DNA of 64,000 nt, taken from Gloeocapsa sp. PCC 7428 (GTDB taxonomy: Bacteria; Cyanobacteriota; Cyanobacteriia; Cyanobacteriales; Chroococcidiopsidaceae). Positions 44,119-53,735 of the stretch are shown here, piece after piece. Every line of letters starts with the position of its first letter. Positions within the stretch are counted from its first letter, which is position 1. A model generated the notes under the pieces. It did no database searches, was not told where the DNA came from, and worked only from the letters and a program-made list of their open reading frames with translations. The stretch lies in the NCBI RefSeq assembly GCF_000317555.1, contig NC_019745.1:744001-808000 (forward strand), in the 5' to 3' direction. A program made the translations under genes and the position numbers.

Positions 44119-45462
44119 ATGTCGGCTGTCATCACGCAAGAAACGAATCGTCACCAAAATCTCGTTATTAATCGTGCTACAGGATTATCCTTACACGGTC
44201 GTATCCGAGTTCCAGGAGATAAATCGATTTCGCATCGGGCTTTGATGCTAGGTGCGATCGCATCGGGCGAAACGCGCATTCAAGGGTTGTTGCTAGGCGA
44301 AGATCCGCGCAGTACAGCAAGTTGTTTTCAAGCTTTGGGGGCGGAAATTTCCGAGTTAAATACCGAATTAGTTACCGTCAAAGGAATAGGATTGGGGCAA
44401 TTACAAGAACCTGTCGATGTCCTCAACGCTGGGAATTCAGGGACAACACTACGGTTAATGCTAGGAATTTTAGCGGCGCATCCTGGGCGATTTTTTGCTG
44501 TCACAGGTGATAATTCATTGCGATCGCGTCCGATGTCGCGTGTGGTCAAACCATTGCAACAAATGGGGGCGCAAATTTGGGGACGTAAAGAGAATTCGTT
44601 AGCGCCTTTAGCAATTCAAGGACAAACGCTTAAACCAATTCATTACAATTCTCCGATCGCTTCTGCGCAAGTGAAATCGTGTGTTCTCTTAGCCGGATTG
44701 ATGACTGAAGGCGAAACAACTGTCACGGAACCAGCGTTATCGCGGGATCATAGCGAAAGAATGCTTCAAGCCTTCGGGGCGAAACTCAGCGTCGATCCTG
44801 ATACTCACAGTGTCACTGTCACAGGACCTGCACAACTACAAGGACAAACCGTTATTGTACCTGGAGATATCAGTTCTGCGGCTTTTTGGCTAGTTGCAGC
44901 AGCGATTGTTCCTGATTCCGAATTAATTATTGAAAATGTTGGTGTAAATCCTACACGTACGGGTATTTTAGAAGCATTGTCGATGATGAACGCAGATGTT
45001 CAGTTAGAAAATCAGCGTTTAGTTGCAGGCGAACCTGTTGCAGATTTACGCGTACGTTCGAGTCAACTCAAAAGTTGTACGATCGCTGGCGATTTGATTC
45101 CGCGATTAATTGATGAAATCCCAATTCTTGCAGTCGCCGCAGTTTTTGCGCAGGGGACAACCGTGATTCGCGATGCGGAGGAATTGCGCGTTAAAGAAAG
45201 CGATCGCATTGCAGTTATGGCAAATCAACTGCAACGCATGGGGGCTAATGTTACCGAACTTCCTGATGGTTTAGAAATTGTTGGCGGAACTTCGCTAACA
45301 GGTACGGATGTCGATAGCCACACCGATCATCGAATTGCGATGAGTTTAGCGATCGCTGCGCTTAATAGTACCGGAACTACGACAATTAATCGTGCAGAAG
45401 CTGCGGCTATTTCCTACCCAGATTTTGTGCCCACACTCGAACAAATTTGCCATAGCAGTTAA
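44119..45462 (+). CDS. aroA: 3-phosphoshikimate 1-carboxyvinyltransferase (EPSP synthase)
   Basis: A 447-residue enzyme of the shikimate pathway, joining PEP to shikimate-3-phosphate. Signature sequences are [20 protein letters not shown] (near 27-46), [15 protein letters not shown] (near 100-114), [14 protein letters not shown] (near 120-133) and the C-terminal [16 protein letters not shown]. Length and order match class I-like bacterial enzymes with the common [12 protein letters not shown] motif. It stands alone. Confidence 0.95.
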   Translation: MSAVITQETNRHQNLVINRATGLSLHGRIRVPGDKSISHRALMLGAIASGETRIQGLLLGEDPRSTASCFQALGAEISELNTELVTVKGIGLGQLQEPVDVLNAGNSGTTLRLMLGILAAHPGRFFAVTGDNSLRSRPMSRVVKPLQQMGAQIWGRKENSLAPLAIQGQTLKPIHYNSPIASAQVKSCVLLAGLMTEGETTVTEPALSRDHSERMLQAFGAKLSVDPDTHSVTVTGPAQLQGQTVIVPGDISSAAFWLVAAAIVPDSELIIENVGVNPTRTGILEALSMMNADVQLENQRLVAGEPVADLRVRSSQLKSCTIAGDLIPRLIDEIPILAVAAVFAQGTTVIRDAEELRVKESDRIAVMANQLQRMGANVTELPDGLEIVGGTSLTGTDVDSHTDHRIAMSLAIAALNSTGTTTINRAEAAAISYPDFVPTLEQICHSS

Positions 45463-45493
45463 TATCATCCTCAGTTGGAAAGTTATCAGTTTT

Positions 45494-45880
45494 CTACTCC
45501 AAATAGCGAAATCCTTTTTCTCTTCTTAGCTTTCGGTCAAATGTGACTGTCTGATCGCAGCCTGCATGAGTAGCGATCGCTCCGATCAAATAATCGGAAA
45601 AATCTGCACCTCCTTGTCGAGTGCGCTGGATCGCTTGGTAAAGAATAGAACGGTTTTCAAACTCAAATGCAGAATGCAACATCATCTCTAGCACGCTAAG
45701 AATTTGCTCTTTATTAAATTGATATGGTTGCCTTTTAAGTACCCACACTGTTTCGCATAGAACAATGTTGCTCACAAAACAGGGTTGGTTGTTCTGAATG
45801 ATATGAACTGCAAGTTCCCATTGTTCTAGGTCATCTTTCGTAAGGTAGCGAATCAGAATATTCGTATCAATCCCAATCAC
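45494..45880 (-). CDS. PIN-domain toxin, VapC-like
   Basis: A 128-residue PIN nuclease with IGIDTNILIRYL (Asp5), CETVWVL (Glu near 43), ADFSDYLIGAIA (Asp near 92) and TFDRKLRRE (Asp near 113), the four canonical acidic positions. It overlaps its antitoxin gene by 14 nt. Its sequence is unrelated in detail to the toxin at 3605-4096, so the two modules are independent. Confidence 0.88.
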   Translation of the reverse strand: MIGIDTNILIRYLTKDDLEQWELAVHIIQNNQPCFVSNIVLCETVWVLKRQPYQFNKEQILSVLEMMLHSAFEFENRSILYQAIQRTRQGGADFSDYLIGAIATHAGCDQTVTFDRKLRREKGFRYLE

Positions 45881-46112
45881 AGGCTCCCTCTGCGATCGCT
45901 GTTTCTATTTCTTCTTGAGTTGCAGCTTTTATCCCAGGCTGATGCAAAATTCCTGATAATGCTTCGATAGGAATGTTTAGTGGAATGAGTTTGACCTTTC
46001 CCGTTTCATCAATAACAAATTCCACCTGGCTACCAACCTCCAGCCCTAGATGCTCTCGAATTTCTTTCGGAATTGTGATTTGTCCTTTCGTTGTAATTTT
46101 TGCGATCGCCAT
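45867..46112 (-). CDS. AbrB/MazE-type antitoxin
   Basis: An 81-residue protein. The swapped-hairpin AbrB domain is seen as AKITTKGQITIPKEIREHLG (residues 4-23) with GSQVEFVIDETGKVKLIP. The C-terminal tail binds the downstream PIN toxin. It is expected to bind its own promoter as a dimer. A four-residue overlap with the toxin frame couples translation. Confidence 0.88.
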   Translation of the reverse strand: MAIAKITTKGQITIPKEIREHLGLEVGSQVEFVIDETGKVKLIPLNIPIEALSGILHQPGIKAATQEEIETAIAEGACDWD

Positions 46113-46236
46113 AATGGTATTCCTGACAATAGCGCCTTACTTCACATTGTAAGACCAAGATATTAGCCCGTATAGAGTTAGCATTTACCGCTTGAAGCCA
46201 CCAGTTACCGATCGCTAGCTTCATCATCTATAGCAA

Positions 46237-46267
46237 ATGTCCTAAATACCCCTTCAACTGCTATATT
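46237..46267. repeat. Dispersed intergenic repeat, copy with partner at 32979
   Basis: ATGTCCTAAATACCCCTTCAACTGCTATATT resembles 32979-33012 (ATGTCCTAACTACCCC then GACTGCTATAT). Short and degenerate. Confidence 0.4.
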
Positions 46268-46362
46268 ACTCTTGCATTGGGAAACCATGAATATTTTGAC
46301 TGAAAAAAACAACGTAGGTACTAACAGCGACCTACGTAAATTTGATAATTTGTTTTCTGTTT

Positions 46363-47346
46363 TTACACTTGTAGAGTAGCGCCTAAGCGATAGCGATTAT
46401 GCGGTGCATCTAAGTCAAGAACTGGTCCTTTGGGAACAATGCGCGTCGGGTTAACTTTTGGATGACTCATGTAGTAATGCTTTTTGATATGGTCAAAATG
46501 ACACGTTTCTTTGACACCCTTTTGTTGGTAAAGGTCTTTTAGATAATTCCAAAGATTAGGATAATCCGCAATGCGCCGCAAGTTGCACTTGAAATGAACG
46601 TAGTAAACAGGGTCAAAGCGCAGTAGTGTTGTGAACATACACCAATCAGCTTCAGTTAGGCGATCGCCACACAAATAACGCTGTTCAGATAAGACTTTTT
46701 CCCAGTAATCTAATGCTTGAAACAATTCGGTGACAGCTTCTTCATACGCGGATTGAGTCGTCGCAAAACCTGCGCGGTAAACACCATTATTAATAGGTTG
46801 GTAAATCGCATCAATCGTTTCGTCAACTTTTTCCTGTATGTCTTGCGGATAAAAATGAATATCCTGTTTAGCGTAAGCTTCAAACTCTGTATCCAACATC
46901 CGAATAATTTCGCGGGATTCGTTATTGACAATTGTGCCAGTTTTCTTATCCCATAAAACAGGTACAGTTACTCTACCGCTGTAGTCAGGCTCAGCTTTCA
47001 GGTAGACTTCCCACAAGTAACTCGTGTGGTTAACTGTATCCGGAATACTCCCTGGTTCATTATCAGAGAATTCCCAACTGTTTTGATCGATAACTGGTGC
47101 TACTACAGAAAGACCAATAACATCTTCTAACCCTTTTAACCGTCGCATGATTGCGGTACGATGTGCCCAAGGGCAAGCCCAGGAGATATAAAGATGGTAA
47201 CGTTCTGGTTCAGCTTTAAAGCCACTCGAACCATCAGCAGTAATTTTATCGCGGAAGGTCGTTGAAGGACGCACAAACCGCCCGCCTTCGTCTTCTTGTT
47301 CGCGTTCTGGCACCCATTTGCCATCAATGAGAACACCCAAACCCAT
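46363..47346 (-). CDS. Glutathionyl-hydroquinone reductase, ECM4/YqjG-type GST
   Basis: A 327-residue Xi-class glutathione transferase. The catalytic Cys is in ISWACPWAHRTAI near residues 53-65. The family's C-terminal RYLCGDRLTEADWCMFTTLLRFDPVYYVHFKCN motif covers about 222-254. These enzymes reduce glutathionyl-hydroquinones. The ATG is preceded by AGGAGATTTTC. A hairpin at 47375-47398 lies in its leader. It resembles stress-response enzymes and is monocistronic here. Confidence 0.92.
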   Translation of the reverse strand: MGLGVLIDGKWVPEREQEDEGGRFVRPSTTFRDKITADGSSGFKAEPERYHLYISWACPWAHRTAIMRRLKGLEDVIGLSVVAPVIDQNSWEFSDNEPGSIPDTVNHTSYLWEVYLKAEPDYSGRVTVPVLWDKKTGTIVNNESREIIRMLDTEFEAYAKQDIHFYPQDIQEKVDETIDAIYQPINNGVYRAGFATTQSAYEEAVTELFQALDYWEKVLSEQRYLCGDRLTEADWCMFTTLLRFDPVYYVHFKCNLRRIADYPNLWNYLKDLYQQKGVKETCHFDHIKKHYYMSHPKVNPTRIVPKGPVLDLDAPHNRYRLGATLQV

Positions 47347-47374
47347 TATGAAAATCTCCTGTAATTGCTTTCAA

Positions 47375-47398
47375 AGCCCTCCGACTAAAGTCGGGGCT
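47375..47398. repeat. Hairpin-forming element upstream of the GST gene
   Basis: AGCC-CT-CCGACT-AA-AGTCGG-GGCT folds as a 10-bp stem with a bulge and 2-nt apex. It resembles the palindromic ends left by IS200/IS605-type elements. It could also act as a leader or transcriptional pause for the minus-strand gene. Confidence 0.4.
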
Positions 47399-47607
47399 AT
47401 CTGTACAAAGTGTGCCTGCGCACACTAAAAAAAATCAGAGTTTTGATGGAATAAGACAGACTTCACTTGTTCGCGGGGGGTAGATGGAGTTTCTCCAGTT
47501 GTGCATTCTATTGTTTAGAACTTTGCAAAGCTGTAGATTCGCCGTAGTTATTTCTTAGATAAAAACACGATTTCTGACTTTCCACCCTCAGATCTTGAAA
47601 GCTGTAA

Positions 47608-47901
47608 CTACTCTTCTACATTCAAAATTTGTGGCACTTTGAAGTATTCGCCCTCTTGTTCTGGCGCACTGCTGAGAATTGCGGCGCGTTCTTCGTAAGG
47701 TTTTAGTTCATCAGGGCGTGTTATATTTTTTACTTCAATTGCTCTTGCTGTGGGTGGGACATCAGTGACATCGAGTTCACTTAGTTGTTCAAAGTAGTCC
47801 AGAATACTACTTAGCTGCGTAGTAAATTGTTCTTCCTCTTGTGGAGTTAACTCTAATCGAGCTAAAAGCGCCACTTTTCGGACTTGTTCGCGATCAATCA
47901 T
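47608..47901 (-). CDS. gatC: Aspartyl/glutamyl-tRNA amidotransferase subunit C
   Basis: A 97-residue subunit of GatCAB, which converts Asp-tRNA(Asn) and Glu-tRNA(Gln) to the amidated forms. The helical N-terminus [38 protein letters not shown] is diagnostic, and the extended tail includes [15 protein letters not shown]. gatA and gatB are not in this window. It lies downstream of ycf3 with a heptad repeat between them. Confidence 0.93.
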   Translation of the reverse strand: MIDREQVRKVALLARLELTPQEEEQFTTQLSSILDYFEQLSELDVTDVPPTARAIEVKNITRPDELKPYEERAAILSSAPEQEGEYFKVPQILNVEE

Positions 47902-47902
47902 A

Positions 47903-47935
47903 GGTAAGAGGTAATGGGTAATTGGTGATGGGTAA
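47903..47935. repeat. Heptanucleotide tandem repeat (GGTAATG type)
   Basis: GGTAAGA, GGTAATG, GGTAATT, GGTGATG and GGTAATA heptamers between ycf3 and gatC, directly upstream of the gatC start codon. Confidence 0.6.
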
Positions 47936-47961
47936 TAGAATCACACTCAGCTTTCTACTCA

Positions 47962-48477
47962 CTAAAAGTTTTCGTGCATTCTACCTGTCGTTTTCAGCCA
48001 GTTTTGTGCTTCTAGGTAATTGTTAGGGGCGATGCTGATGGCTCGTCTCCAGTAATCAGCAGCTTGGTCAAATAAAGCTTCTGCACCGTCATTGTCGCCT
48101 GCTTCTTTGGCTCTTTCGCCTTGGTAGTGATAGATTACCGCAATGTTGTTTAGTGCTTGGATCAGGCGCGGATTTGTTTCTAGTGCTTGGTGATAGTAAT
48201 TTAGAGCTTTTTCATGTTCGCCATTACTCGCGTGAATTAAGGCAATGTTGTAGAAGATATAACTGCGATCGTATGGGTCTTCTTCTAATTCTAAAGCTTC
48301 GTTGTAGTTATCTAACGCTTCAGCGTAGTCACCGTCGGCTTGGGCTGCCATTCCATCGCGGTAGTAGACAAAAGCTTCTTTAGCTTTTTTATTTGTAGGC
48401 AGAACCTTGAGAATCAGATCCGCCATGACGGTAAAAGATTTATCGATAAAGTTGTCGTTACGTTGAGTTCTTGGCAT
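47962..48477 (-). CDS. ycf3: Photosystem I assembly protein Ycf3
   Basis: A 171-residue thylakoid-associated protein needed for photosystem I assembly. The start [24 protein letters not shown] is typical. Three TPR repeats follow, with [21 protein letters not shown] near 38-58 and [20 protein letters not shown] near 73-92. The third is in [19 protein letters not shown] near 104-122. Length is within the normal range for this protein. The gatC gene downstream may be co-transcribed. Confidence 0.95.
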   Translation of the reverse strand: MPRTQRNDNFIDKSFTVMADLILKVLPTNKKAKEAFVYYRDGMAAQADGDYAEALDNYNEALELEEDPYDRSYIFYNIALIHASNGEHEKALNYYHQALETNPRLIQALNNIAVIYHYQGERAKEAGDNDGAEALFDQAADYWRRAISIAPNNYLEAQNWLKTTGRMHENF

Positions 48478-48657
48478 ATCTGCTTCTAGTTTATTAAAGA
48501 GTGTCTGCTATGAATTGCTTCCAAGGATATTGTAGTTGAGAGCAGGGTAGACTAGGACAGCGATCGCACTCGAATTCAGTCTTGATCCAGCTTCACAAAG
48601 AAGAGTGATTAGTTGATAAGTTTTGTGTTAGCACTCAGCATAAAATCAGTCATCCCT

Positions 48658-49188
48658 ATGAGAAAAGTCGAAGTTGTTCCCCATAATCCTCAGTGGCAAG
48701 ACGCCTTTGTGAAAGAAAAACAGCACATCTTGCAAGCGTTGGGTAACAATGTCGTTGCAATTCATCATATTGGTAGTACTGCAATACCTCATATTTACGC
48801 CAAACCGATTATTGATCTGTTAGTCGAGGTAAAAGAAATTGCCAAAGCGGATCAATGCAATTTATCAATGGAAGTTTTAGGCTATGAAGCAATGGGCGAG
48901 TTTGGAATTCCAAGTCGCCGTTACTTTCGCAAAAACAACGCAGCAGGTGTCAGAACACATCATGTTCATACATTTGAAGTAGGTAATCCAGAAGTAGAGA
49001 AACATTTAGCATTTAGAGACTACATGATTTCCCACTTGGCATACGCACAGCAATATAGCGATTTGAAGCGCGAGTTAGCGAGAAAGTATCCACATGACAT
49101 TGATAGTTACATGGATGGGAAGCATGGATTTATCCAACAGATGAATGAAAAAGCAGCAAAGTGGCGTGAGTTACAGAAAACTAGCTAA
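48658..49188 (+). CDS. GrpB/UPF0157 family protein
   Basis: A 176-residue nucleotidyltransferase-fold protein. The family's VEVVPHNPQWQDAFVKEKQHI start is followed by IHHIGSTAIPHIYAKPIIDLLVEV near 37-60, with the GSTA and DLL acidic residues. Function of the family is not settled. The ATG at 48658 gives the standard N-terminus. It may be co-transcribed with the Uma2 gene that follows. Confidence 0.85.
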   Translation: MRKVEVVPHNPQWQDAFVKEKQHILQALGNNVVAIHHIGSTAIPHIYAKPIIDLLVEVKEIAKADQCNLSMEVLGYEAMGEFGIPSRRYFRKNNAAGVRTHHVHTFEVGNPEVEKHLAFRDYMISHLAYAQQYSDLKRELARKYPHDIDSYMDGKHGFIQQMNEKAAKWRELQKTS

Positions 49189-49263
49189 TTGTCAACTGCT
49201 CAGCACTTTTCCATCGAACTGACGTTAATATTGAACAACCAATGAAAAAAGAGAGGTGAAACA

Positions 49264-49833
49264 ATGACCTCTACAACAACACCCAACATTACTTTAGCAG
49301 AGTTTCTCAAGCTTCCTGAGACGAAGCCAGCAAGTGAATACATCAATGGAGAGATCGTCCAAAAGCCGATGCCGAAAGGGAGACACAGCCGCTTGCAGAG
49401 TAAGCTGTGTGCCGCAATTAACGACATTACAGAGGAGCAAAAAATCGCTTATGCTTTTCCTGAACTACGTTGTAGCTTTGGCGATCGCTCAATTGTTCCA
49501 GATATTGCGGTCTTCCAGTGGCAACGAATTCCTTTTAATGCCAACGGAGAAGTTCCTGATAACTTTGAATTACCGCCAGACTGGGTGATAGAGATTCTTT
49601 CTCAAAATCAACAGCCAAACAAAGTCATTGGTAACATTCTCCACTGTTTACAACATGGATGTCGATTGGGTTGGTTGATTGACGCAGACGATCGCAGTAT
49701 ATTAGTTTTTCTGCCAGGTCAGCAACCAGAACTAAGACAAGATAGCGATCGCTTAGCTGTGCTAGCAGAAATTCCCTTGGAGTTAACCACAGTGCAGGTT
49801 TTTGATTGGTTGAAGATGGCAAAATCACTTTAA
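49264..49833 (+). CDS. Uma2 family protein
   Basis: A 189-residue DUF820/Uma2 protein. It opens TTTPNITLAEFLKLPETKPASEYINGEI, then RCSFGDRSIVPDIAVFQW near 71-88, PPDWVIEILSQNQQPNK near 104-120 and GCRLGWLIDADD, giving the PD-(D/E)XK-like core residues. It is intact, unlike the split copy at 23536-24198. Its end overlaps the convergent cobN gene by 9 nt. Function unknown. Confidence 0.88.
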   Translation: MTSTTTPNITLAEFLKLPETKPASEYINGEIVQKPMPKGRHSRLQSKLCAAINDITEEQKIAYAFPELRCSFGDRSIVPDIAVFQWQRIPFNANGEVPDNFELPPDWVIEILSQNQQPNKVIGNILHCLQHGCRLGWLIDADDRSILVFLPGQQPELRQDSDRLAVLAEIPLELTTVQVFDWLKMAKSL

Positions 49834-52800
49834 TGTTTGTTCAATGCTGGCTTCAGCTTGGTGAACGAGCGATCGCAAATTCTCCAACATCGCGCGATCG
49901 ATATTCTGCCACAAACCGCGTTGATGCGCTTCTAATAATCTTTCTGCCATATCGCGCAACGCCCAAGGATTCTTTTGTTGGATAAACTGCTGAACATCGG
50001 GATCAAATAAGTACGCTTGTGCAACTCCCTGATACATATGATCTTCAACACAATGCGCTGTCGCGTCGTAGGCAAATAAATAATCTACTGTCGCCGCCAT
50101 TTCAAACGCACCTTTGTAACCGTGACGCATGACTCCAGCAATCCACTTCGGGTTAATTACGCGGGATCGATAAACGCGGGCAATTTCTTCTTTGAGTTGA
50201 CGCACGCGGGGATTTGCTGGAATTGAGTTGTCGCCAAAATAAGTTTGCGGGTTTTTTCCCTGTAAAGAACGTACTGCTGCGGTTAAACCGCCCTGAAATT
50301 GATAATAATCATCCGAATCGAGTAAATCGTGTTCGCGGTTGTCTTGATTGTGTAAAACGATTTGCATTTGTTGTAAACGCTGTGCAAAAGCTTCAGGAAC
50401 GGCACATCCTTCAGCCGAACGCGAGTAAGCGTAGCTACTCCAATTAATATAAGCACGCGCTAAATCTTCATCATCATGCCAGTTTTGTGCTTCAATTAAA
50501 CCTTGGAGTCCTGCGCCATATGCGCCAGGTTTCGAGCCAAAAATACGATAACGCGATCGCACCTCAGCTTGTTCTAAAGTTAACCCCGCTGTTTGCCATA
50601 GTTGTGTTTCTTGAGCAACTTGCGCAGCTAAGGGATTTTGTTCAGGTGGTTCATCAAGTGCAGCGACAGCAGCAACAGCAGTATCAAACAAATCAATTAA
50701 ATTCGCAAAAGCATCGCGGAAAAAGCCCGAAATTCGCAAAGTTACATCCACGCGCGGACGTCCTAATATTGATAGCGGTAAAACTTCTAAATCCACTACC
50801 CGCCGCGAAACACCATCCCATACAGGTTGCACTCCGAGTAATGCTAATGCTTCAGCAATATCATCACCACCCGTCCGCATTGTTGAAGTTCCCCAAATCG
50901 ACAAGCCCAAAGTTTTAGGATACTCGCCATTCTCTTGTGCATAACGTTCAATTAAAGCCTCCGCAGCTTTGCGCCCAATATCCCAAGATGTTTCTGTCGG
51001 AATCGCGCGAATATCCACTGAGTAAAAATTGCGACCAGTTGGTAAGACTTCAGGACGACCGCGAGTCGGCGCACCCGCAGCACCACTCGGAACATACCGC
51101 CCATCCAAACCATGTAATAAGTTCGTAATTTCTTGTTTTGTTTGTTGCAAAGAAGAAAGTAGGCGATCGCGTATCCAATGAAGAATAGGGGTGAGGGGCA
51201 ACAGGGGCAAGGCACTGCCTTGCCCGCACTGAGGGGTGAGGGGGTGTTCTAGGCTTAGTAGTATTTGTTCTACTAAGATGGTGGCGTAGTGTTCTAAGGC
51301 TTCTACCGCGTCGCCGATTGTGTAACAGAGTTGTTGTGTTTTTGTGGAGATTAATTCGATTTCAGATGCTGAAAGCTTTTGACTAAGATCTGCGGTGAGA
51401 GGATCAAAATCTAGTCCCCAAGATTGCGCGATCGCTTGTGTAAATCCTAAGCGATCGCTACTCGGCATTCGGGCGATCGCCACAATCAAATCCCTTAGTT
51501 GTCTTCCTTGCGGACATTGACCAAATATATGTAAACCATCGCGAATTTGTGCTTCTTTCAATTCGCAAAGATAGCCATCAAGATTGCTAATCGTTAATTG
51601 TTCATTGTCACGAGCTACACCAAGATCGAGGTGGAGATTTTCTTGTAGAACGAGATCGAGAATGCGATCGCGAATCAGCGTTAACCGTGCCGGATCTAAA
51701 CTCTGCGCCTCATAATACTCATCAACCAACCCCTCCAACTGCTGTAAAGGACCATACAATTGCGCGCGAGTCAACGGCGGCGTCAAATGGTCTACAATCA
51801 CAGCTTGCGCGCGACGCTTAGCCTGCGAACCCTCCCCAGGATCATTGACAATAAACGGATACAAATGCGGTAAAGCCCCCAAAGCCACCTCTGGGTAACA
51901 CCCCTCCGACAACGCCACACTTTTTCCTGGTAGCCACTCCAAATTGCCATGCTTCCCGACATGAACCACCACATCAGCACCAAAACATTCTCGCACCCAA
52001 TAATAAAACGCTAAATACTCATGCGTAGGCTCTAAATCAGGGGCATGATAATTCAACGCCGGATCAACATCATACCCTCTACTTGGTTGAATTCCCACAA
52101 ACACATTCCCCAAAGAAACCCCAGAAACCGCAAAACACCTTTCTTCTGCTCCTCTGCGCCCTCTGCGCCCCTGCTCCTCTGCGCCCTTGTGGTTCGCATC
52201 CCCCCACCGTTCACAAACCCCCTGTTGCACCCCCAAAGGCAAACTCTCAAAATACTCCTGATACTCTTCCCAACTCACACTTTGCAACACCGATCGCAAC
52301 TCCCGCCCTTCTGGATCATTCGTCACTCCACTCGTCAAGCGCTGCATCAACTCATCGCTACTCTGCGGTAAATCCTCCACCCGATACCCAGCCGCTTGCA
52401 AAGCCTGCAAAATTTCTATACAACTTGCCGGAGTATCCAATCCTACGCCATTCGCCAAACGTCCATCACGATTCGGGTAATTTGCCAAAATCAGCGCAAT
52501 TTTTCTTTCGTGTGGTGGTAACAAACGCAAGCGCACCCAACTCGCGGCTAAATCCGCAACAAACGCAACGCGATCGCATCGTGGTTCATAAACGACAACA
52601 TCCGTTTCTAAATCAGCATTCCACGTTTGCACAGCTTTAAAAGAAACTGCACGGGTAATAATTCGCCCATCGACTTCAGGTAGCGCCACATTCATCGCCA
52701 TATCGCGCGGCGAAAGCCCTTGAAATTGAGATTCCCAAACATCTACAGGGCTACTACTCAAAATCGCTTGCAATACAGGAACATCCAATTTTTCCCAAAA

Positions 52801-53634
52801 ATCTAATTGCAGCGTTGCTTCCAACCGCGCTAGCGAGAAACTCGTCGTATTCAGCAATAGTTGAATTTGTGGTTCATCTTTTGGTTGAAAATAGGATACT
52901 AGCTCGTCTTGTACATCGCGATCGCGCAACGAAGACACAAAAAGCGGTACTGCTTCTAAATTTCTTTCCCAAAGTGCTTGACAAAAAGCATCAATTACAC
53001 TTACATTGCCTGATAAATAATGCGCCCGATAAAACAAAATCCCGACTTTTGGCTTTCCCCCTGATCTCTGATCCCCGATCCCTGACCTCTGATAAAAACC
53101 CACACGCGGTATAACTTGTGGCTGTGGCGGATGATAGCTAGTTTTTACACACGCATCGCAGATGAACTGCAAGCCGTTGACGATATTTTCTACACCGCCT
53201 TCGCTGAAGTAACGCCAAATTCGGTTAACAGCGGTAAAAGAAACGGTGGAGTGTTCGATTAAATGCGGATCGAGAACATCATCGCCAGGAATAACAATCA
53301 GTGATGCTTTGGTACGCTGTACGGTTTCCTGCACCACTTCTAACCCGTAAGACCAGTATGATCGCCCCCCCAGCAACCGTAATATAATAACTTGAGCCTT
53401 TTCTAATACCTCCTCCGCGTAGGTATCAATCGTGAGTTGTTGCTGTAGCTGCAATAAATTAGCTACGCGCAGTGCAGGAAACCCCACTGGTAATTTAGAA
53501 ATCGCTGCTGCTATGGTTTGAATATCAGTATCTGCCGCAGTCAGAAACACAATTGGTGCTGGAGTTTGTTCTAAAAAAATTACGCCTTCTGATTGAGGAT
53601 TCCATCCTCCTGGTGTGCCATTAATACGATGCAT
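49825..53634 (-). CDS. cobN: Cobaltochelatase subunit CobN
   Basis: A 1269-residue chelatase large subunit that inserts cobalt into the corrin ring, working with ATPase subunits, none of which is in this window. The hallmark VVHVGKHGNLEWLPGKSVAL is near residues 556-575, ALPHLYPFIVNDPGEGSQAKRRA near 585-610, and the C-terminal LMHQ-type GVMRHGYKGAFEMAATVDYLFAYDA near 1165-1190. Three in-frame tracts look like dispersed repeats: residues 181-193, about 483-498 and 804-810. Homology to magnesium chelatase ChlH is expected, but the KHGNLEWLPGK motif and length favour CobN. Confidence 0.9.
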   Translation of the reverse strand: MHRINGTPGGWNPQSEGVIFLEQTPAPIVFLTAADTDIQTIAAAISKLPVGFPALRVANLLQLQQQLTIDTYAEEVLEKAQVIILRLLGGRSYWSYGLEVVQETVQRTKASLIVIPGDDVLDPHLIEHSTVSFTAVNRIWRYFSEGGVENIVNGLQFICDACVKTSYHPPQPQVIPRVGFYQRSGIGDQRSGGKPKVGILFYRAHYLSGNVSVIDAFCQALWERNLEAVPLFVSSLRDRDVQDELVSYFQPKDEPQIQLLLNTTSFSLARLEATLQLDFWEKLDVPVLQAILSSSPVDVWESQFQGLSPRDMAMNVALPEVDGRIITRAVSFKAVQTWNADLETDVVVYEPRCDRVAFVADLAASWVRLRLLPPHERKIALILANYPNRDGRLANGVGLDTPASCIEILQALQAAGYRVEDLPQSSDELMQRLTSGVTNDPEGRELRSVLQSVSWEEYQEYFESLPLGVQQGVCERWGDANHKGAEEQGRRGRRGAEERCFAVSGVSLGNVFVGIQPSRGYDVDPALNYHAPDLEPTHEYLAFYYWVRECFGADVVVHVGKHGNLEWLPGKSVALSEGCYPEVALGALPHLYPFIVNDPGEGSQAKRRAQAVIVDHLTPPLTRAQLYGPLQQLEGLVDEYYEAQSLDPARLTLIRDRILDLVLQENLHLDLGVARDNEQLTISNLDGYLCELKEAQIRDGLHIFGQCPQGRQLRDLIVAIARMPSSDRLGFTQAIAQSWGLDFDPLTADLSQKLSASEIELISTKTQQLCYTIGDAVEALEHYATILVEQILLSLEHPLTPQCGQGSALPLLPLTPILHWIRDRLLSSLQQTKQEITNLLHGLDGRYVPSGAAGAPTRGRPEVLPTGRNFYSVDIRAIPTETSWDIGRKAAEALIERYAQENGEYPKTLGLSIWGTSTMRTGGDDIAEALALLGVQPVWDGVSRRVVDLEVLPLSILGRPRVDVTLRISGFFRDAFANLIDLFDTAVAAVAALDEPPEQNPLAAQVAQETQLWQTAGLTLEQAEVRSRYRIFGSKPGAYGAGLQGLIEAQNWHDDEDLARAYINWSSYAYSRSAEGCAVPEAFAQRLQQMQIVLHNQDNREHDLLDSDDYYQFQGGLTAAVRSLQGKNPQTYFGDNSIPANPRVRQLKEEIARVYRSRVINPKWIAGVMRHGYKGAFEMAATVDYLFAYDATAHCVEDHMYQGVAQAYLFDPDVQQFIQQKNPWALRDMAERLLEAHQRGLWQNIDRAMLENLRSLVHQAEASIEQTLK
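51205..51225. repeat. 21-nt palindromic repeat inside cobN, copy 2
   Basis: GGGCAAGGCACTGCCTTGCCC, 10-bp arms around one central base. In cobN it supplies exactly seven codons read on the minus strand as GQGSALP (residues 804-810). Same family as 99-119 and 55690-55710. Confidence 0.65.
52141..52187. repeat. CTC-rich repeat inside cobN
   Basis: Tandem CTCCTCTGCGCCCTCTGCGCC-like units, read on the minus strand as the low-complexity EEQGRRGRRGAEE stretch (residues about 483-498). It resembles the CTC blocks at 39583-39615 and 56472-56495. Confidence 0.6.
53056..53094. repeat. Heptanucleotide repeat inside cobN
   Basis: Degenerate heptamers (CTGATCT, CTGATCC, CCGATCC, CTGACCT, CTGATAA) read on the minus strand as YQRSGIGDQRSGG (residues 181-193). 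The same family is found at the ruvC end and at 33056-33083. Confidence 0.6.
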
Positions 53635-53735
53635 AATGTTGTTTTATAGAATGCATAATGTAGATTTATTATTTGCAACAGGGGGAAAAGCGGCGGTGAA
53701 AAGCTATTTAGCCAAGATTCAATAGACCTCAGAGC

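Noticed and set aside
53635-53735. Possible cobalamin riboswitch between cobN and the histidine kinase
   Set aside because: A short GGCGGTGA-like string is present, but the long conserved B12-box fold with the other conserved blocks is absent and the gap is only 101 nt.
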